From: Akkermansia sp.
GTDB lineage: Bacteria > Verrucomicrobiota > Verrucomicrobiia > Verrucomicrobiales > Akkermansiaceae
DNA length: 33,143 bases
NCBI GenBank assembly: GCA_024405455.1
Contig: JAKSOT010000014.1
Span: forward strand, 1 to 33,143
Direction of reading: 5' to 3'
Shown: one piece after another, positions 10,501 to 17,988 of the stretch
Layout: every line of letters starts with the position of its first letter
Position numbering within the stretch: the first letter of the stretch is position 1
Notes under the pieces: model-generated
The model's input: only the letters and a program-made list of their open reading frames with translations
Database searches by the model: none
What the model was told of the DNA's origin: nothing
Translations under genes and position numbers: made by a program

Positions 10501-13500
10501 TGTGGGCAACTGCACCACCATTGACGGCACCGCCACCTACGTGGGAGGCGACAGCACCGCCAACGGCTTCAAGCAGGCCCAGAAGATTGTCTCCGTCATC
10601 GACGAGGGCACGGCCAACGGCGAGGGTGCCACGCTCACCTACAACGGCACGTCCATCGGCCAGATGGGCACCAACGGCAAGGTGACCTTCCAGGGTGACA
10701 CGGAGTACGACAAGTTCTACGTGAACAGCGGCTCCGAAAAGGCCAGCAAGGCGCTGGAAAACCCCGACCAGAACCTCGGCACCTTCGAGCTGGCCGCGGG
10801 TACCACGCTGGTGGTTGACACGAACATCTCCATGGGTATGGTGAACACCGCAGGTGCCGCCAACATGCAGATTGACGCGGGCAGCACCGTGACCACGGAC
10901 GGCACCGCCAAGAACCTGACGCTCACAGGCGCCGGCACGCTGGAGGTGGATGAAGGCAAGACCTCCACGGGCGTGACGCTGGGCGGCACATGGGCCGGCA
11001 CGGTCTCCTTCACCGAGGCCCAGCTCACCACGCTTGGCGGCTCTTGGAAGTCCGGCTCCACCGTGAGCCTCACCGGCGTCACGGGCAGCCTGGGCAGCGA
11101 CCTCATTGAAGGCAAGGTGGTCCTGAACAAGGGCACGGGCGACTGGGGATTCGGCCAGACCGAAACCTCCGGCACCCAGTACACGAACCTGGAAAACACC
11201 CTGACCGGTGACGGCAACCTGGGCGTGAAGAGCGGCAGCGTGGACAGCACCTTCAACCTGAACGGCAACATCGACGGCTGGACCGGCAACTTCATCGTGG
11301 CCACCGATGCCGACACCGATTTGAACCTCGGCGGCAGCGGCACCAAGACCGTGCACGGCACCGTGAGCGGTTCCAACCTGGCGGTGAACGTGAACGCCGA
11401 CACCACCTTCGAGAGCGCGCTGAACGTTGCCGAAATCAACGTGAACGACTCCAAGACGGCCACCCTGAAGTCCGCCAGCACCGCAGACCGGGTGAATGCC
11501 TATAGCGGCTCCCTGAAGGTGGACAACGGCACGACGCTGACCGTGACCGGCTTCACGGGTCCCGAGGGTCTCAAGCTGGGTGCGGGAGCTTCCATCGTGC
11601 TGCAGGGCACCGCCTACATGGGCGGTGAGGATTACGGCTACGTGGGCGGCACCGTTGCGAACAGTGAAGATACCGACCAGGCCGTGAAGAATGACAACGC
11701 CAACATCACCGTGACGGGCACCACGCTGCGCGTGAACGGCGGCTCGGGCTTCACCGTGGACAACATGCTGGTGAACGCCACGCTCGCCGTAAAGAACGGC
11801 CTGCCGTCCACCGTGACCCTGAACAACGTGCAGGATTCCCTGGAGGTTGCGGGCAACCTGGAAATCGGTCCCGAAGGCTTGCTCAAGGTGGCCCAGAACA
11901 ACGGCACCGCCAAGCAGACGCTGAACATCAGCGGCGGCACCACGCTGACGCTGGCCAACGACACCACGCTTGACGCAGACCTGACGCTCAACCGCGGCGC
12001 GACCCTGAGGCTGGACTACAACATGGGCACGCCTGTGGCAACGACGCTCAACGGCGGCGGACTGACGCTCTACAAGGGGCTGACGCTTTCCGGCGACCTG
12101 TACGAGACGCTGAAGGGGCTCTCCACGGAGGGCGAATCCGTGACGCTGTTCAGCAACGTGGGCACGGTTGTGTTCGACGGTGCCACAACCACCACCGTGG
12201 ATGCCAGCACCTACTTCACCAACCTGCTGGACCTGGAGGGCGACTACACGTTCAACTACGGTGACGGCCTGCTGTCCATCGTGTACTCGGAATCCTCCTC
12301 CCGCCAGCTGGTGTGGAACGGCACGGAAACCGAGCACCGCTGGGTGGCGTACGAGCCTGAGGCCATCGACCCGGAGGTGAAGGACTGGTACCAGCCGAGC
12401 ACCGGGCAGGGGACCTACTTCGCCAACGGCGACACCGCCACCTTCGGCTCCGCTGCGGAAACCAAGATGGTGAACCTCTCCGCCGGGGAAACCGTTGCCA
12501 AGATGGTGACGCTCAAGGAATCCGCGGACTACGAGTTCGTGGCCGACGAGGCGGGCAGCAAGCTGAGCGCCACACGCTTCGAGGTGAAGGAGGGCGCCAC
12601 GCTGAACAAGTCCGGTGCCGGCACGCTCATCCTGGAGGTCGGCGAGAATGTCACCGTGGACGCCGCGGGCCTTTTCGTGGACGAGGGCGAACTCGTCATC
12701 GGCACGGCGGAAATGCCCGGCACCCTGGCGCTTGACAACGGCGTCATGGAGGTGGCGGAGGACGCCACGCTGCGTGTGGCCAAGATTCAGGACAGCGAAG
12801 GCTCCACCATTGCGGTGTGCGGCACGCTCAACGTGGCTTCCGGCAGCCTCCACGCCATCCACGCGCTTGAACGCAGCACGCTGGTGATTTCCAACGTGAA
12901 CGGCGTTGCCGCCGGCACGCTCTCCATCGACTCCGACACCACGCTCCACGGCTTGGAGAACCACGGCACGCTGGACGTCGGCACGCACAGCCTCACGCTC
13001 ACGGAGGCCGCCGCACAGGGCGGCAACGTGACCGCGGGCGTCCTCAACCTCGCGCAGAACGGCAACGCCTTCGGCAACCTCAAGGTCAACACCATCCACT
13101 ACGCCTACGGCACGCTGGATGTGGCCGACCCGAATGTGACCGTGGACACCATCACCGCCAACGGCGGATTCCCGGTGATCACGCTCGACCTGGCGGACAC
13201 CATGGGCGCCGGCGGCTCGCTGGCACCCACGCAGCGCACGGGCGAGGCGACGACCTACACGCTCATCCATGCGGACGGCCAGACGCTGAGCACCTCCAAC
13301 TTCATGCTGGGCGGCAACACGCTGGCCCTGCTGGTGCAGAACGGCCTCATCCACGAGGGCGCGGGCCTGGAGACGGACGGCAGCAACATCACGCTCACCG
13401 TCGGCGGACAGGATGTCACCTGGAACACCGACAAGGACGTGACCGAATGGGGCTACACCGTGGTTTCCAACGACCGCATCACCGCCGGCGGCAACACGTT

Positions 13501-15622
13501 CAACGGCGTGGAGCACCTGGTGGTGGACGCCTCCCGCAGGATTGACGTGACCGGTGCCGGTTCCGAACCCGGCCTGCGTGTGCGCAACATCACCGGCCTG
13601 GACGGCCGCACCATCACCTTCACCGGCACGGAGGACGACACCGTCAACCTCGTCACCAACGAGGAGACCGCCAGCAACGTCAACGTCGCCGCGGAGAACA
13701 TCACCCTCAAGGTGGGCCTGGACGAGCTGGACGAGATGGATCCCGTGGACTACAAGGACCTGCGCGTGGGCAATGTGAACCTCACCAGTGCCACGCTGGA
13801 CGTGCATGACCACGAGGGCCTGGACGACGCCTTCACCGTGAACTCCCTGAACGGCGACTCCGGCTCCGTGCTGAAGGGCACGCTTATCGTGGAGGGCCAG
13901 GGCGGCGCCTACAACGGCGGATACGGGGACGCCAAGGTCATCCTGCATAAGGCCGCCGACCAGACGCTGGCCGCCGACAGAGGGCTCACCGTGATGGGGC
14001 TCGGCCTGGCACGCATCACCTACAGCGGAACCGAGACCCACATGGACGGCATCGAGGGCATCGGCCTGAGCGTCATGCTCAATGACGCGGGCACCGACAA
14101 CTCGCACAGGACGCTCACGCTCGACAACGAGTACTCCTACATCGTGAACGGCGCCTTGGGTGTGGGCCTTTCCGCCATCGAGAGCGGGCTCACGCTGGAT
14201 TCCGCGGAGGCACCGGTTCTCCTGCAGGCCAAGCACCTGGATATGAGCGGTTCCAGGCTCTACATCTACCAGGCCGGTGACGAGGGCACGCTGGTGATGG
14301 ACGTGAACGACGGCGGCTACAAGCGCGGCCTGCTGCTCGCCCGTGTGGGCGCAGAGGACACCACCGCGGAAACCGTGCAGCTGGTGGGCAACCTGTTCTT
14401 CAAGTACTACCAGAACCCCCGCCTGGAGAACGGCAGGGTGCTGGTGGACCGCCGCACGGACTACTTCACCCGCGTCACCGAGCCCACGTCCGAGAACGGA
14501 CAGGCCGGTGCCGGCATGCTGGATGACGCCCTGCTGTACAACAACCCGCAGCGGACCCAGCAGGGCGGCGACCTCGCCACCGTGATGACCGAGCTGGAGC
14601 AGGGAGGCTATTCCCATGCCCATGCCGACAAGGTGATGGCCGCCATGAGCGGTGCCTCCCAGGCCGCCATGGGCGCCGCCTGGAACCGCGACGTGGACCG
14701 CCAGCTGCGCGCCATCCGCAACCGCACCACCCAGATGGGCCTTGCGGAGTGCACGCACCATGAGGGCCTGCCCTACTTCAACGCCTGGATCAACGCCGAG
14801 GGCGACTACGCCAAGCTCAGCGCGGACGGCACGCTCGCCGGGTACAAGCTCACCAGCTGGGGCGGCACCCTCGGCGTGGATGTGGACTTCACCAGCCGCT
14901 TCACCATGGGTGTGGCCGTCACCGCCATGAGCGGCGACTTCACGGCCAACTCCGCAGAGTCCGCCCAGGGCGACCTGGACCGCCTGTACGTGTCGGTCTT
15001 CGGCCGCTACACGCGCCGCGCGTGGACCCACACGTTCGTGGCCACCCTGGGCATGGCGGACACCAAGCTGAAGCGCACGGTGGACTACGGCTACGGCAGC
15101 TACAACACCGACTCGTCCACGGACGGCAAGGCGTTCGGCCTCATGTACGAGGTGGGCTACGTGACCGCTCTCAACGAGGATTCCTCCACCTGCCTGCAGC
15201 CGGTGCTCAACCTGAGCTACCGCCACAGCTCGCTGGACGGCTGCGGTGAGCACAGCGCCAGCGACGCCGCGCTCCGTCTGGGCAACGCCGATGCCAACGT
15301 GTTCACCGCGGCCATCGGCGCCCGCCTGCAGAGCGCCGTGGGAACCAGCGTGTACAACCGCACCTCCATCTTCGAGGGTCGCGTGATGCTGAAGTTCGAC
15401 ACGGGCGACCGCGATGTCGCCGCCAACAACTCCTTTGTTGGCGTGCCGGGCGGCCGCGATGCCAAGAGCACGGAAGCCGGCTTGTTCGGCGTGGAGGTGG
15501 GCGCAGGCCTGACCATCCCGCTGAGCGAGAACGCCGGTGCCATCTTCTTCGATGTCTCGGGCGACTTCCGCGCCAAGGACACCGAGGTGAACGGAACCGT
15601 GGGATACCGATACAACTTCTAA
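4523..15622 (+). CDS. Giant autotransporter (3699 aa) with beta-barrel C-terminus
   Basis: The ATG at 4523 begins a classical signal peptide: MKLHLPKGLR, a hydrophobic stretch, then a likely cleavage after QTYA near residue 29. The passenger (to about residue 3300) is a Gly/Thr/Ser/Asn-rich series of short beta-strand repeats, consistent with a beta-helix. Three W-rich restart modules (about 5230, 9583 and 12301, e.g. RYWQGGDGNWDYTATVW) divide it into units. The C-terminus, from about residue 3418 (YFNAWINAEGDYAKL) to the terminal YRYNF, has alternating strands, several YxV/FxV strand motifs and a terminal Phe, as expected for an autotransporter beta-barrel inserted by the Bam machinery. A helical linker (WNRDVDRQLRAIRNR) precedes it, typical of the segment that plugs the pore. 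It shares modules with the upstream PEP-CTERM protein but has no PEP motif. No protease or other enzyme motif was seen in the passenger. No Shine-Dalgarno is visible. Confidence 0.92.
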   Translation: MKLHLPKGLRAALIAAITAFGFTLPQTYAATVDTTMTTTFSNCAQSDALSVGTANAFGNTDVLNPPSSSITALYETGTSNTVGLQTGGAAGPVADFLTPNTNVGNDHPWTMEMSYTGAESVQSITGMTLSVGLFNASGAWQGSGATWTGDVTFTATITAGGQTATYTGLLFNGSGGGHGQGDTKFAVTLSGDTIDLSDVSEYTLKLELTETLQSGTFVGLQNIGYNVVASLPEIGEYTWEGTSGEHAWSAAVWNDGESSGQNFSDGSDAIFGAAGHKEVSITNSPTARFISVNADGYTFNVEGGQTLSGRSLTIADGCTLTVTGEGALDITEQLVGTGALALGNSLSATAGSLAIASGKTFSVSGENALLSVNTLTNAGTLGIGEGTRVTVSNNISVAGGSTFTTSGSGMLAVNTFAVSGGTVTIGSNLKVTGGEPGTGATARKQGLYITNAASDVKLLGTLTNITGAMYANAGTVTVGDGTHAARVETNRIEFGDSQGGEVSSLNIMKEATVHVKGADSTDFGTTGLLLGEWAASSEANIHGKLYGDNTTAYVGDMQATINIEDGGVMAVKGIGITANKGGKSQILIVNLNDGGKLVLGENGMTSEKPLTATFGDAEVGVSASSVEIGAAITLNGTTGTTFNTAMYTWTGQDDTLELAAGEEAATLTVSGNITGGGTIIKTGDGTLMLAGDNNALTHTINLQKGTLDVTTAVLDISNMGGITVKEYSDGKISGNGFATMGGTVDVVAVGDGTTLSHEGVQVTFNGTDVTMDDNGDVTLEDMKSLTTFYVNVDGSTESLANAVTKGGGELTTVNLANNTKLAADQAADLGTLVVRADASADVELSKDVAFDTLTVTTKDEVLTLTGAGTLSAGVLNGPGTISIGDDAVLSVTTATVGTAKPVVTGGGTLAVTNGTLTAELAEAWTGTVRVADTTRQDGNNAWIDTLANENSLVEFIHFTGYDRAWASSYVSEIAADIKLTSDGTNAAWNLSAFASTTYTMVLTGDWQGDGTFLMAGGSAGQSQAVEYKGDITNWTGSIEANAPGMRRVTFSENATNVNVSLVHNGSGAFELVVNNAATFSKAVDVSKLTVEAGKSATFQADTTVGQLAGSGSIVKTGTDTTMTVTAAAGTGTAVTALDISVNEGTLKATAAGALGSGPITVATGAVLDLVNGGALGTLQTVTNSGNVIIHSTLTSGTVNGGVLTLADDFAVDGDLVDVEDSDTGNGFSQGGVMHVYDTDHAELTGITDIVHGETHYTLEDVNPDGDISMSGADWTTYQLNGEAQYAVQAIMDYAAEHSGTLAHIMVNADGLELTNDSTTLKTSMLGGEHLATFSVYMSGTSNLTIDSDCAVDIGTSAGANATLTLEKDATVGDVAAADQDNMEAVQLTIKGKGHTLKIDGLGVAFDGTLTIDEGVKVEMAPQAAFSTIGNATMELKEGSSLALGEVTFATVDGGTEASIVVTSDEPLPMYNPAFAEYSVTGMRITFDTTAAYNLGHVIDATSQIVNAGTGSLNDVSSNAEYAELNAQGGNIYISTPVDSGTDTRELKVGNLTLAAGRTVGEDTGKAVIITVTGEASFGSGSTVSSALTMAGGSTLDADGPVALGTNALSLEDGINISDDLWSTLSGLTSLESTNLFTGVSALTLAGEEFTEEVDLNSIFDHASLKDRKFKLGYKDGNVIVTKLADNNRYWQGGDGNWDYTATVWTNDDGEPATFSSGYNAYFASTSGGTVTLGTDITADSITVSGADYIFAPGGHTLTVNQFVEADGHKATFNMALSGAGLKLVAKNGGTITLQQDSSVKDVQVGADGIIRTSGTLTVTDGFTNTGKLVQADTLTIQKGTAAGGNVTAVTTLNLTSGQSYTFGNLTAGTISGTGANLTIGSANTLAVSNNSTVAGLTLGDNATVAGTGTLNTAGVTLQGDATVSGKLTTGTLAGSDSTLKINGGTLTASLLGSEVNLATSGTSTIASAGLKLVLNGTVDNTATGTVTFVGSFDVGNCTTIDGTATYVGGDSTANGFKQAQKIVSVIDEGTANGEGATLTYNGTSIGQMGTNGKVTFQGDTEYDKFYVNSGSEKASKALENPDQNLGTFELAAGTTLVVDTNISMGMVNTAGAANMQIDAGSTVTTDGTAKNLTLTGAGTLEVDEGKTSTGVTLGGTWAGTVSFTEAQLTTLGGSWKSGSTVSLTGVTGSLGSDLIEGKVVLNKGTGDWGFGQTETSGTQYTNLENTLTGDGNLGVKSGSVDSTFNLNGNIDGWTGNFIVATDADTDLNLGGSGTKTVHGTVSGSNLAVNVNADTTFESALNVAEINVNDSKTATLKSASTADRVNAYSGSLKVDNGTTLTVTGFTGPEGLKLGAGASIVLQGTAYMGGEDYGYVGGTVANSEDTDQAVKNDNANITVTGTTLRVNGGSGFTVDNMLVNATLAVKNGLPSTVTLNNVQDSLEVAGNLEIGPEGLLKVAQNNGTAKQTLNISGGTTLTLANDTTLDADLTLNRGATLRLDYNMGTPVATTLNGGGLTLYKGLTLSGDLYETLKGLSTEGESVTLFSNVGTVVFDGATTTTVDASTYFTNLLDLEGDYTFNYGDGLLSIVYSESSSRQLVWNGTETEHRWVAYEPEAIDPEVKDWYQPSTGQGTYFANGDTATFGSAAETKMVNLSAGETVAKMVTLKESADYEFVADEAGSKLSATRFEVKEGATLNKSGAGTLILEVGENVTVDAAGLFVDEGELVIGTAEMPGTLALDNGVMEVAEDATLRVAKIQDSEGSTIAVCGTLNVASGSLHAIHALERSTLVISNVNGVAAGTLSIDSDTTLHGLENHGTLDVGTHSLTLTEAAAQGGNVTAGVLNLAQNGNAFGNLKVNTIHYAYGTLDVADPNVTVDTITANGGFPVITLDLADTMGAGGSLAPTQRTGEATTYTLIHADGQTLSTSNFMLGGNTLALLVQNGLIHEGAGLETDGSNITLTVGGQDVTWNTDKDVTEWGYTVVSNDRITAGGNTFNGVEHLVVDASRRIDVTGAGSEPGLRVRNITGLDGRTITFTGTEDDTVNLVTNEETASNVNVAAENITLKVGLDELDEMDPVDYKDLRVGNVNLTSATLDVHDHEGLDDAFTVNSLNGDSGSVLKGTLIVEGQGGAYNGGYGDAKVILHKAADQTLAADRGLTVMGLGLARITYSGTETHMDGIEGIGLSVMLNDAGTDNSHRTLTLDNEYSYIVNGALGVGLSAIESGLTLDSAEAPVLLQAKHLDMSGSRLYIYQAGDEGTLVMDVNDGGYKRGLLLARVGAEDTTAETVQLVGNLFFKYYQNPRLENGRVLVDRRTDYFTRVTEPTSENGQAGAGMLDDALLYNNPQRTQQGGDLATVMTELEQGGYSHAHADKVMAAMSGASQAAMGAAWNRDVDRQLRAIRNRTTQMGLAECTHHEGLPYFNAWINAEGDYAKLSADGTLAGYKLTSWGGTLGVDVDFTSRFTMGVAVTAMSGDFTANSAESAQGDLDRLYVSVFGRYTRRAWTHTFVATLGMADTKLKRTVDYGYGSYNTDSSTDGKAFGLMYEVGYVTALNEDSSTCLQPVLNLSYRHSSLDGCGEHSASDAALRLGNADANVFTAAIGARLQSAVGTSVYNRTSIFEGRVMLKFDTGDRDVAANNSFVGVPGGRDAKSTEAGLFGVEVGAGLTIPLSENAGAIFFDVSGDFRAKDTEVNGTVGYRYNF
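7300..7750 (+). repeat. Shared ~150-residue passenger module, copy in autotransporter
   Basis: This is the counterpart of 2353-2800, with FTGYDRAWAS, AAWNL, FASTTYTMV, GDGTF, QSQA and GMRRV in the same order. A more distant third version is encoded at about 10978-11460 (W-G-T-V, then GDGNL, then GNIDGWTGNF). Confidence 0.85.
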
Positions 15623-15683
15623 TTTACAATTGACAATTTACGATTGACGATTTTGTAAGTTAGGCGGCTTCGCCGCGAATTTC
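15622..15683 (+). repeat. Composite repeat copy 3: heptamer array, hairpin, GAATTTC box
   Basis: ATTTACA, ATTGACA, ATTTACG and ATTGACG occupy 15622-15649, again starting on the last A of the TAA stop. The next 15 bases (ATTTTGTAAGTTAGG) are identical to copy 1. A hairpin GCGGC-TTC-GCCGC (15664-15676) and GAATTTC (15677-15683) follow. Confidence 0.8.
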
Positions 15684-15717
15684 AAAGCCCCGTTCGGCTG
15701 GTGCCGGACGGGGCTTT
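15684..15717 (+). terminator. Hairpin terminator between convergent genes
   Basis: A 15-bp stem with one G-T wobble (15684-15698 with 15703-15717) and a TGGT loop is followed by CTTAATCTT. It lies between the autotransporter and the convergent small secreted-protein gene and could serve both directions; the T-run is short on each side. Confidence 0.7.
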
Positions 15718-15747
15718 CTTAATCTTAATCCTAATCTTAATCCTAAT
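15718..15747. repeat. Tandem hexamer array (CYTAAT x5)
   Basis: Five consecutive 6-base units read CTTAAT, CTTAAT, CCTAAT, CTTAAT and CCTAAT. The array ends 4 bases before the stop codon (15752-15754) of the minus-strand gene. It is AT-rich against a GC-rich background, and its period differs from the heptamer arrays. Confidence 0.85.
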
Positions 15748-15751
15748 TCAG

Positions 15752-16117
15752 CTACAGGGTGCGCTTGTAGGAGCCGTCGATGCCGTATATCTCCACGCGG
15801 CCGTTCTGCTTGGTGAGAGCCACGGTGTCGCCGCTGAGTTGGACGCCCACCACATCGCCGGAACCGATGGTGCGCATGTAGGAGCCGCCGCGGCTGTAGA
15901 GCTCCACGCGGCCGTTTTGGCGCAGCAGCGCCACCTCCCGGCCATTGGTGGAGGCCTGCACCACATCGTTGGAGCCGAGGGTGCGAACGTAGCTGCCGGA
16001 GACGGTGTACACCTCCGCGCGCCCGTTGTTGAGCTTCACCAGGACGGGCTCGTCGTTCCCCGCAAGGGCGAACGAGGAAAGGCAGGCCAGCGCGAGTATG
16101 GTACGGAATATTTTCAT
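15752..16117 (-). CDS. Small secreted three-repeat protein, 121 aa
   Basis: The ATG at 16117 is chosen because it starts a clean signal peptide (MKIFRTILALACLSSFALA, cleavage before GNDEP). In-frame codons further upstream would run into the divergent promoter region and give no signal peptide. The mature part is about two and a half copies of a ~37-residue repeat whose core reads NGR-(A/V)-E-(V/L/I)-Y, then GSY-x-RT(L/I), then GS-(N/D)-DVV. Such blade-like beta repeats resemble single beta-propeller blades, but too few are present for a propeller in one chain. It is divergent from the GH110 gene with 103 bp between starts. I do not recognise the family; a secreted or periplasmic location is inferred from the signal peptide. 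Confidence 0.75.
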   Translation of the reverse strand: MKIFRTILALACLSSFALAGNDEPVLVKLNNGRAEVYTVSGSYVRTLGSNDVVQASTNGREVALLRQNGRVELYSRGGSYMRTIGSGDVVGVQLSGDTVALTKQNGRVEIYGIDGSYKRTL

Positions 16118-16127
16118 GATGGAGTAT

Positions 16128-16155
16128 TCTTTACCGCAGAGGCGCGCCAAGGCAA
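16128..16155 (-). promoter_or_regulatory. Putative promoter of the small secreted-protein gene
   Basis: On the minus strand TTGCCT (16155-16150) and TAAAGA (16133-16128) are 16 bp apart, so transcription would begin only a few bases before the ATG at 16117. The match is moderate; found by eye. Confidence 0.35.
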
Positions 16156-16184
16156 GCCTTTTCTTTAGGGCGGGGCAAATTCGT

Positions 16185-16213
16185 TTGACGCGCGGGTGGG
16201 GTGCAGGTAGAAT
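16185..16213 (+). promoter_or_regulatory. Putative strong promoter of the GH110-map unit
   Basis: TTGACG (16185-16190) and TAGAAT (16208-16213) are separated by 17 bp. A start about 7 bases after the -10 box falls at or next to the ATG at 16221, implying a leaderless or near-leaderless message. The alternative in-frame ATG at 16212 would lie inside the -10 box, which argues for 16221. Confidence 0.6.
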
Positions 16214-16220
16214 GGGTGAC

Positions 16221-17975
16221 ATGGATAAGATTGCGCTTTCTGCGGTTTTGCTGGGGATTGGGCTGCCGTTGGGTGCGGCGACCTATTGCGTGGATCCCGT
16301 GAACGGGAACGATGCCGCCAAGGGCGACGAGGCGGCGCCGTGGAAGACCTACGCCCCGGTGAACAAGCTGGAGCTGCAGCCGGGAGACGTGGTGGTGACC
16401 AGCCCCGGCAGGATCGTGACCACGCTGGCCCCCAAGGGCAGCGGCAGCTCGGAAAAGCCCATCCGGCTCGTCTTCAAGCCGGGACGCTACGAGTGGCAGG
16501 CCGCCACGCTGGACGGCCGCAAGCTCATGCTCTCCAACACGAACGACCGCCCGGACGACGAGAAGAAGCTGGGCATCGAGCTGGCGGGCGTGCAGCACTA
16601 CCGGCTGGAGGGCAACGGGGCGGACATGATCTGCATCGGCAAGATGATCATGGTGCATTTCGAGAACAGCCACCACATCATCGTGAAGGACATGAGCTGG
16701 GACTACGCGCGCCCCACCGTCTCCGAGTACACCGCCGTGAGCGTGGGCGAGAAGGAGGCCGTGTTCACCATCCACCCGGACAGCCGCTACCGCGTGCAGG
16801 ACGGCAAGCTCACCTGGGTGGGCGACGGCTGGGAGCTGCCCGCGGACATCCATGTGCAGCAGATGGTGCGCGAGCCGCGGCTGGAGGTGTGGCGCGGAGG
16901 CCCCACGCTGGCCCAGGGCACGGTGGAGGAGATTGAGCCCAACAAGGTGCGCGTCACCTACGACCAGAACCCCGGCTACCGCGTGGGCACCACCTACCAG
17001 GCCCGCAGCACCGTGCGCGAGTGCGCCGGCATGTTCGCCGACCACAGCAGCGACATCCACTACCACAACGTGCACCTCTATTTCGTGCACGGCATGGGCT
17101 TCCTCTCCCAGATGAGCAAGGACATCTTCTTCCAGGACATCTCCGTGGCCCCGCGGGAGGGCAGCGGGCGCACCTGCTCCGCGTGGGTGGACATGCTGCA
17201 CTTCTCCGGCGTGGGCGGCGATATCCGGGTTGAGAAATTCTTCTTCTCCGGCGCGCACGATGACGCCATCAACGTGCACGGCATCCACATGCGCATTGTG
17301 AAAATCCTGGACCCCACGCATGTGCGCATGCGCTTCATGGAATGCCAGACCTGGGGATTCCCCGCCTACCATGCGGGGGACGAGGTGGACATCATCGACG
17401 CCGAGAGCATGCTGCCGCGCGGCACCACCAAGGTGGTGGCGGCCAGGATGCTGGAGGACCCGCACGAGATGGAGCTGGAGCTGGCGGACCCGCTGCCGGA
17501 GGGCACGGTGGAGAACTCCGATGCGCTGGAGAACGTGACGTACACGGCCTCCCTCACCGTGAACGACGGCGATGTGCAGCTCATCCCCACCCGCGGCTTC
17601 CTCATCACCACGCGCAAGCCCGTGCGGGTGACCCAGGTCCGCTTCCTCAACACCCACATGCACGCCATCCTCGTCTCCGATGACGCCAGCGGTTGGTACG
17701 AGTCCGGCATGGTGCGCGACCTCACCATCCTCAACTGCGTGTTCGACCACTGCGCGGAGCCCGTCATCAACATCCTGCCGGAGAACAGGGTGCACAAGGG
17801 CGCCGTGCACAGCGGCATCAAGATTGTCGACAACACGTTCAACCTCAGGGGCGACAACGCCCTCAACCTCAAGTCCGCCAAGGACGTCGTCATTCTCCGC
17901 AACGCGTTCGACAAACCCGGAACCGCACAGGACTTCACCACCCAAAAGGACACCGAAAACGTCCGGTTCAAATAA
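16221..17975 (+). CDS. GH110 family alpha-1,3-galactosidase, secreted
   Basis: Predicted to remove terminal alpha-1,3-linked galactose, as on blood-group B type glycans, in the periplasm or outside the cell. The 584-residue length, N-terminal signal peptide (MDKIALSAVLLGIGLPLGAA) and right-handed beta-helix character fit family GH110. The most telling motif is HDDAINVHG, with Asp347 and Asp348, in the expected catalytic region; other segments (NSHHIIVKDMSWDYARP, DHSSDIHYHNVHLYF) also fit. No lipobox is seen. The start at 16221 is preferred over 16212 because of the promoter position. It is followed after 13 bp by map, so the two are probably co-transcribed, an odd pairing of a glycan enzyme with a housekeeping peptidase. 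Subfamily A or B cannot be told from the sequence by eye; another beta-helix glycosidase is the alternative. Confidence 0.8.
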   Translation: MDKIALSAVLLGIGLPLGAATYCVDPVNGNDAAKGDEAAPWKTYAPVNKLELQPGDVVVTSPGRIVTTLAPKGSGSSEKPIRLVFKPGRYEWQAATLDGRKLMLSNTNDRPDDEKKLGIELAGVQHYRLEGNGADMICIGKMIMVHFENSHHIIVKDMSWDYARPTVSEYTAVSVGEKEAVFTIHPDSRYRVQDGKLTWVGDGWELPADIHVQQMVREPRLEVWRGGPTLAQGTVEEIEPNKVRVTYDQNPGYRVGTTYQARSTVRECAGMFADHSSDIHYHNVHLYFVHGMGFLSQMSKDIFFQDISVAPREGSGRTCSAWVDMLHFSGVGGDIRVEKFFFSGAHDDAINVHGIHMRIVKILDPTHVRMRFMECQTWGFPAYHAGDEVDIIDAESMLPRGTTKVVAARMLEDPHEMELELADPLPEGTVENSDALENVTYTASLTVNDGDVQLIPTRGFLITTRKPVRVTQVRFLNTHMHAILVSDDASGWYESGMVRDLTILNCVFDHCAEPVINILPENRVHKGAVHSGIKIVDNTFNLRGDNALNLKSAKDVVILRNAFDKPGTAQDFTTQKDTENVRFK

Positions 17976-17988
17976 ACCATCCACCACC

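Noticed and set aside
4724-15253. A 3509-codon open frame on the minus strand opposite the autotransporter
   Set aside because: It is exactly antisense to a gene with a signal peptide and barrel, has His/Arg/Val/Gly-rich low-complexity translation with no domains, and its openness follows from the GC-rich third positions and biased codon use of the sense gene.
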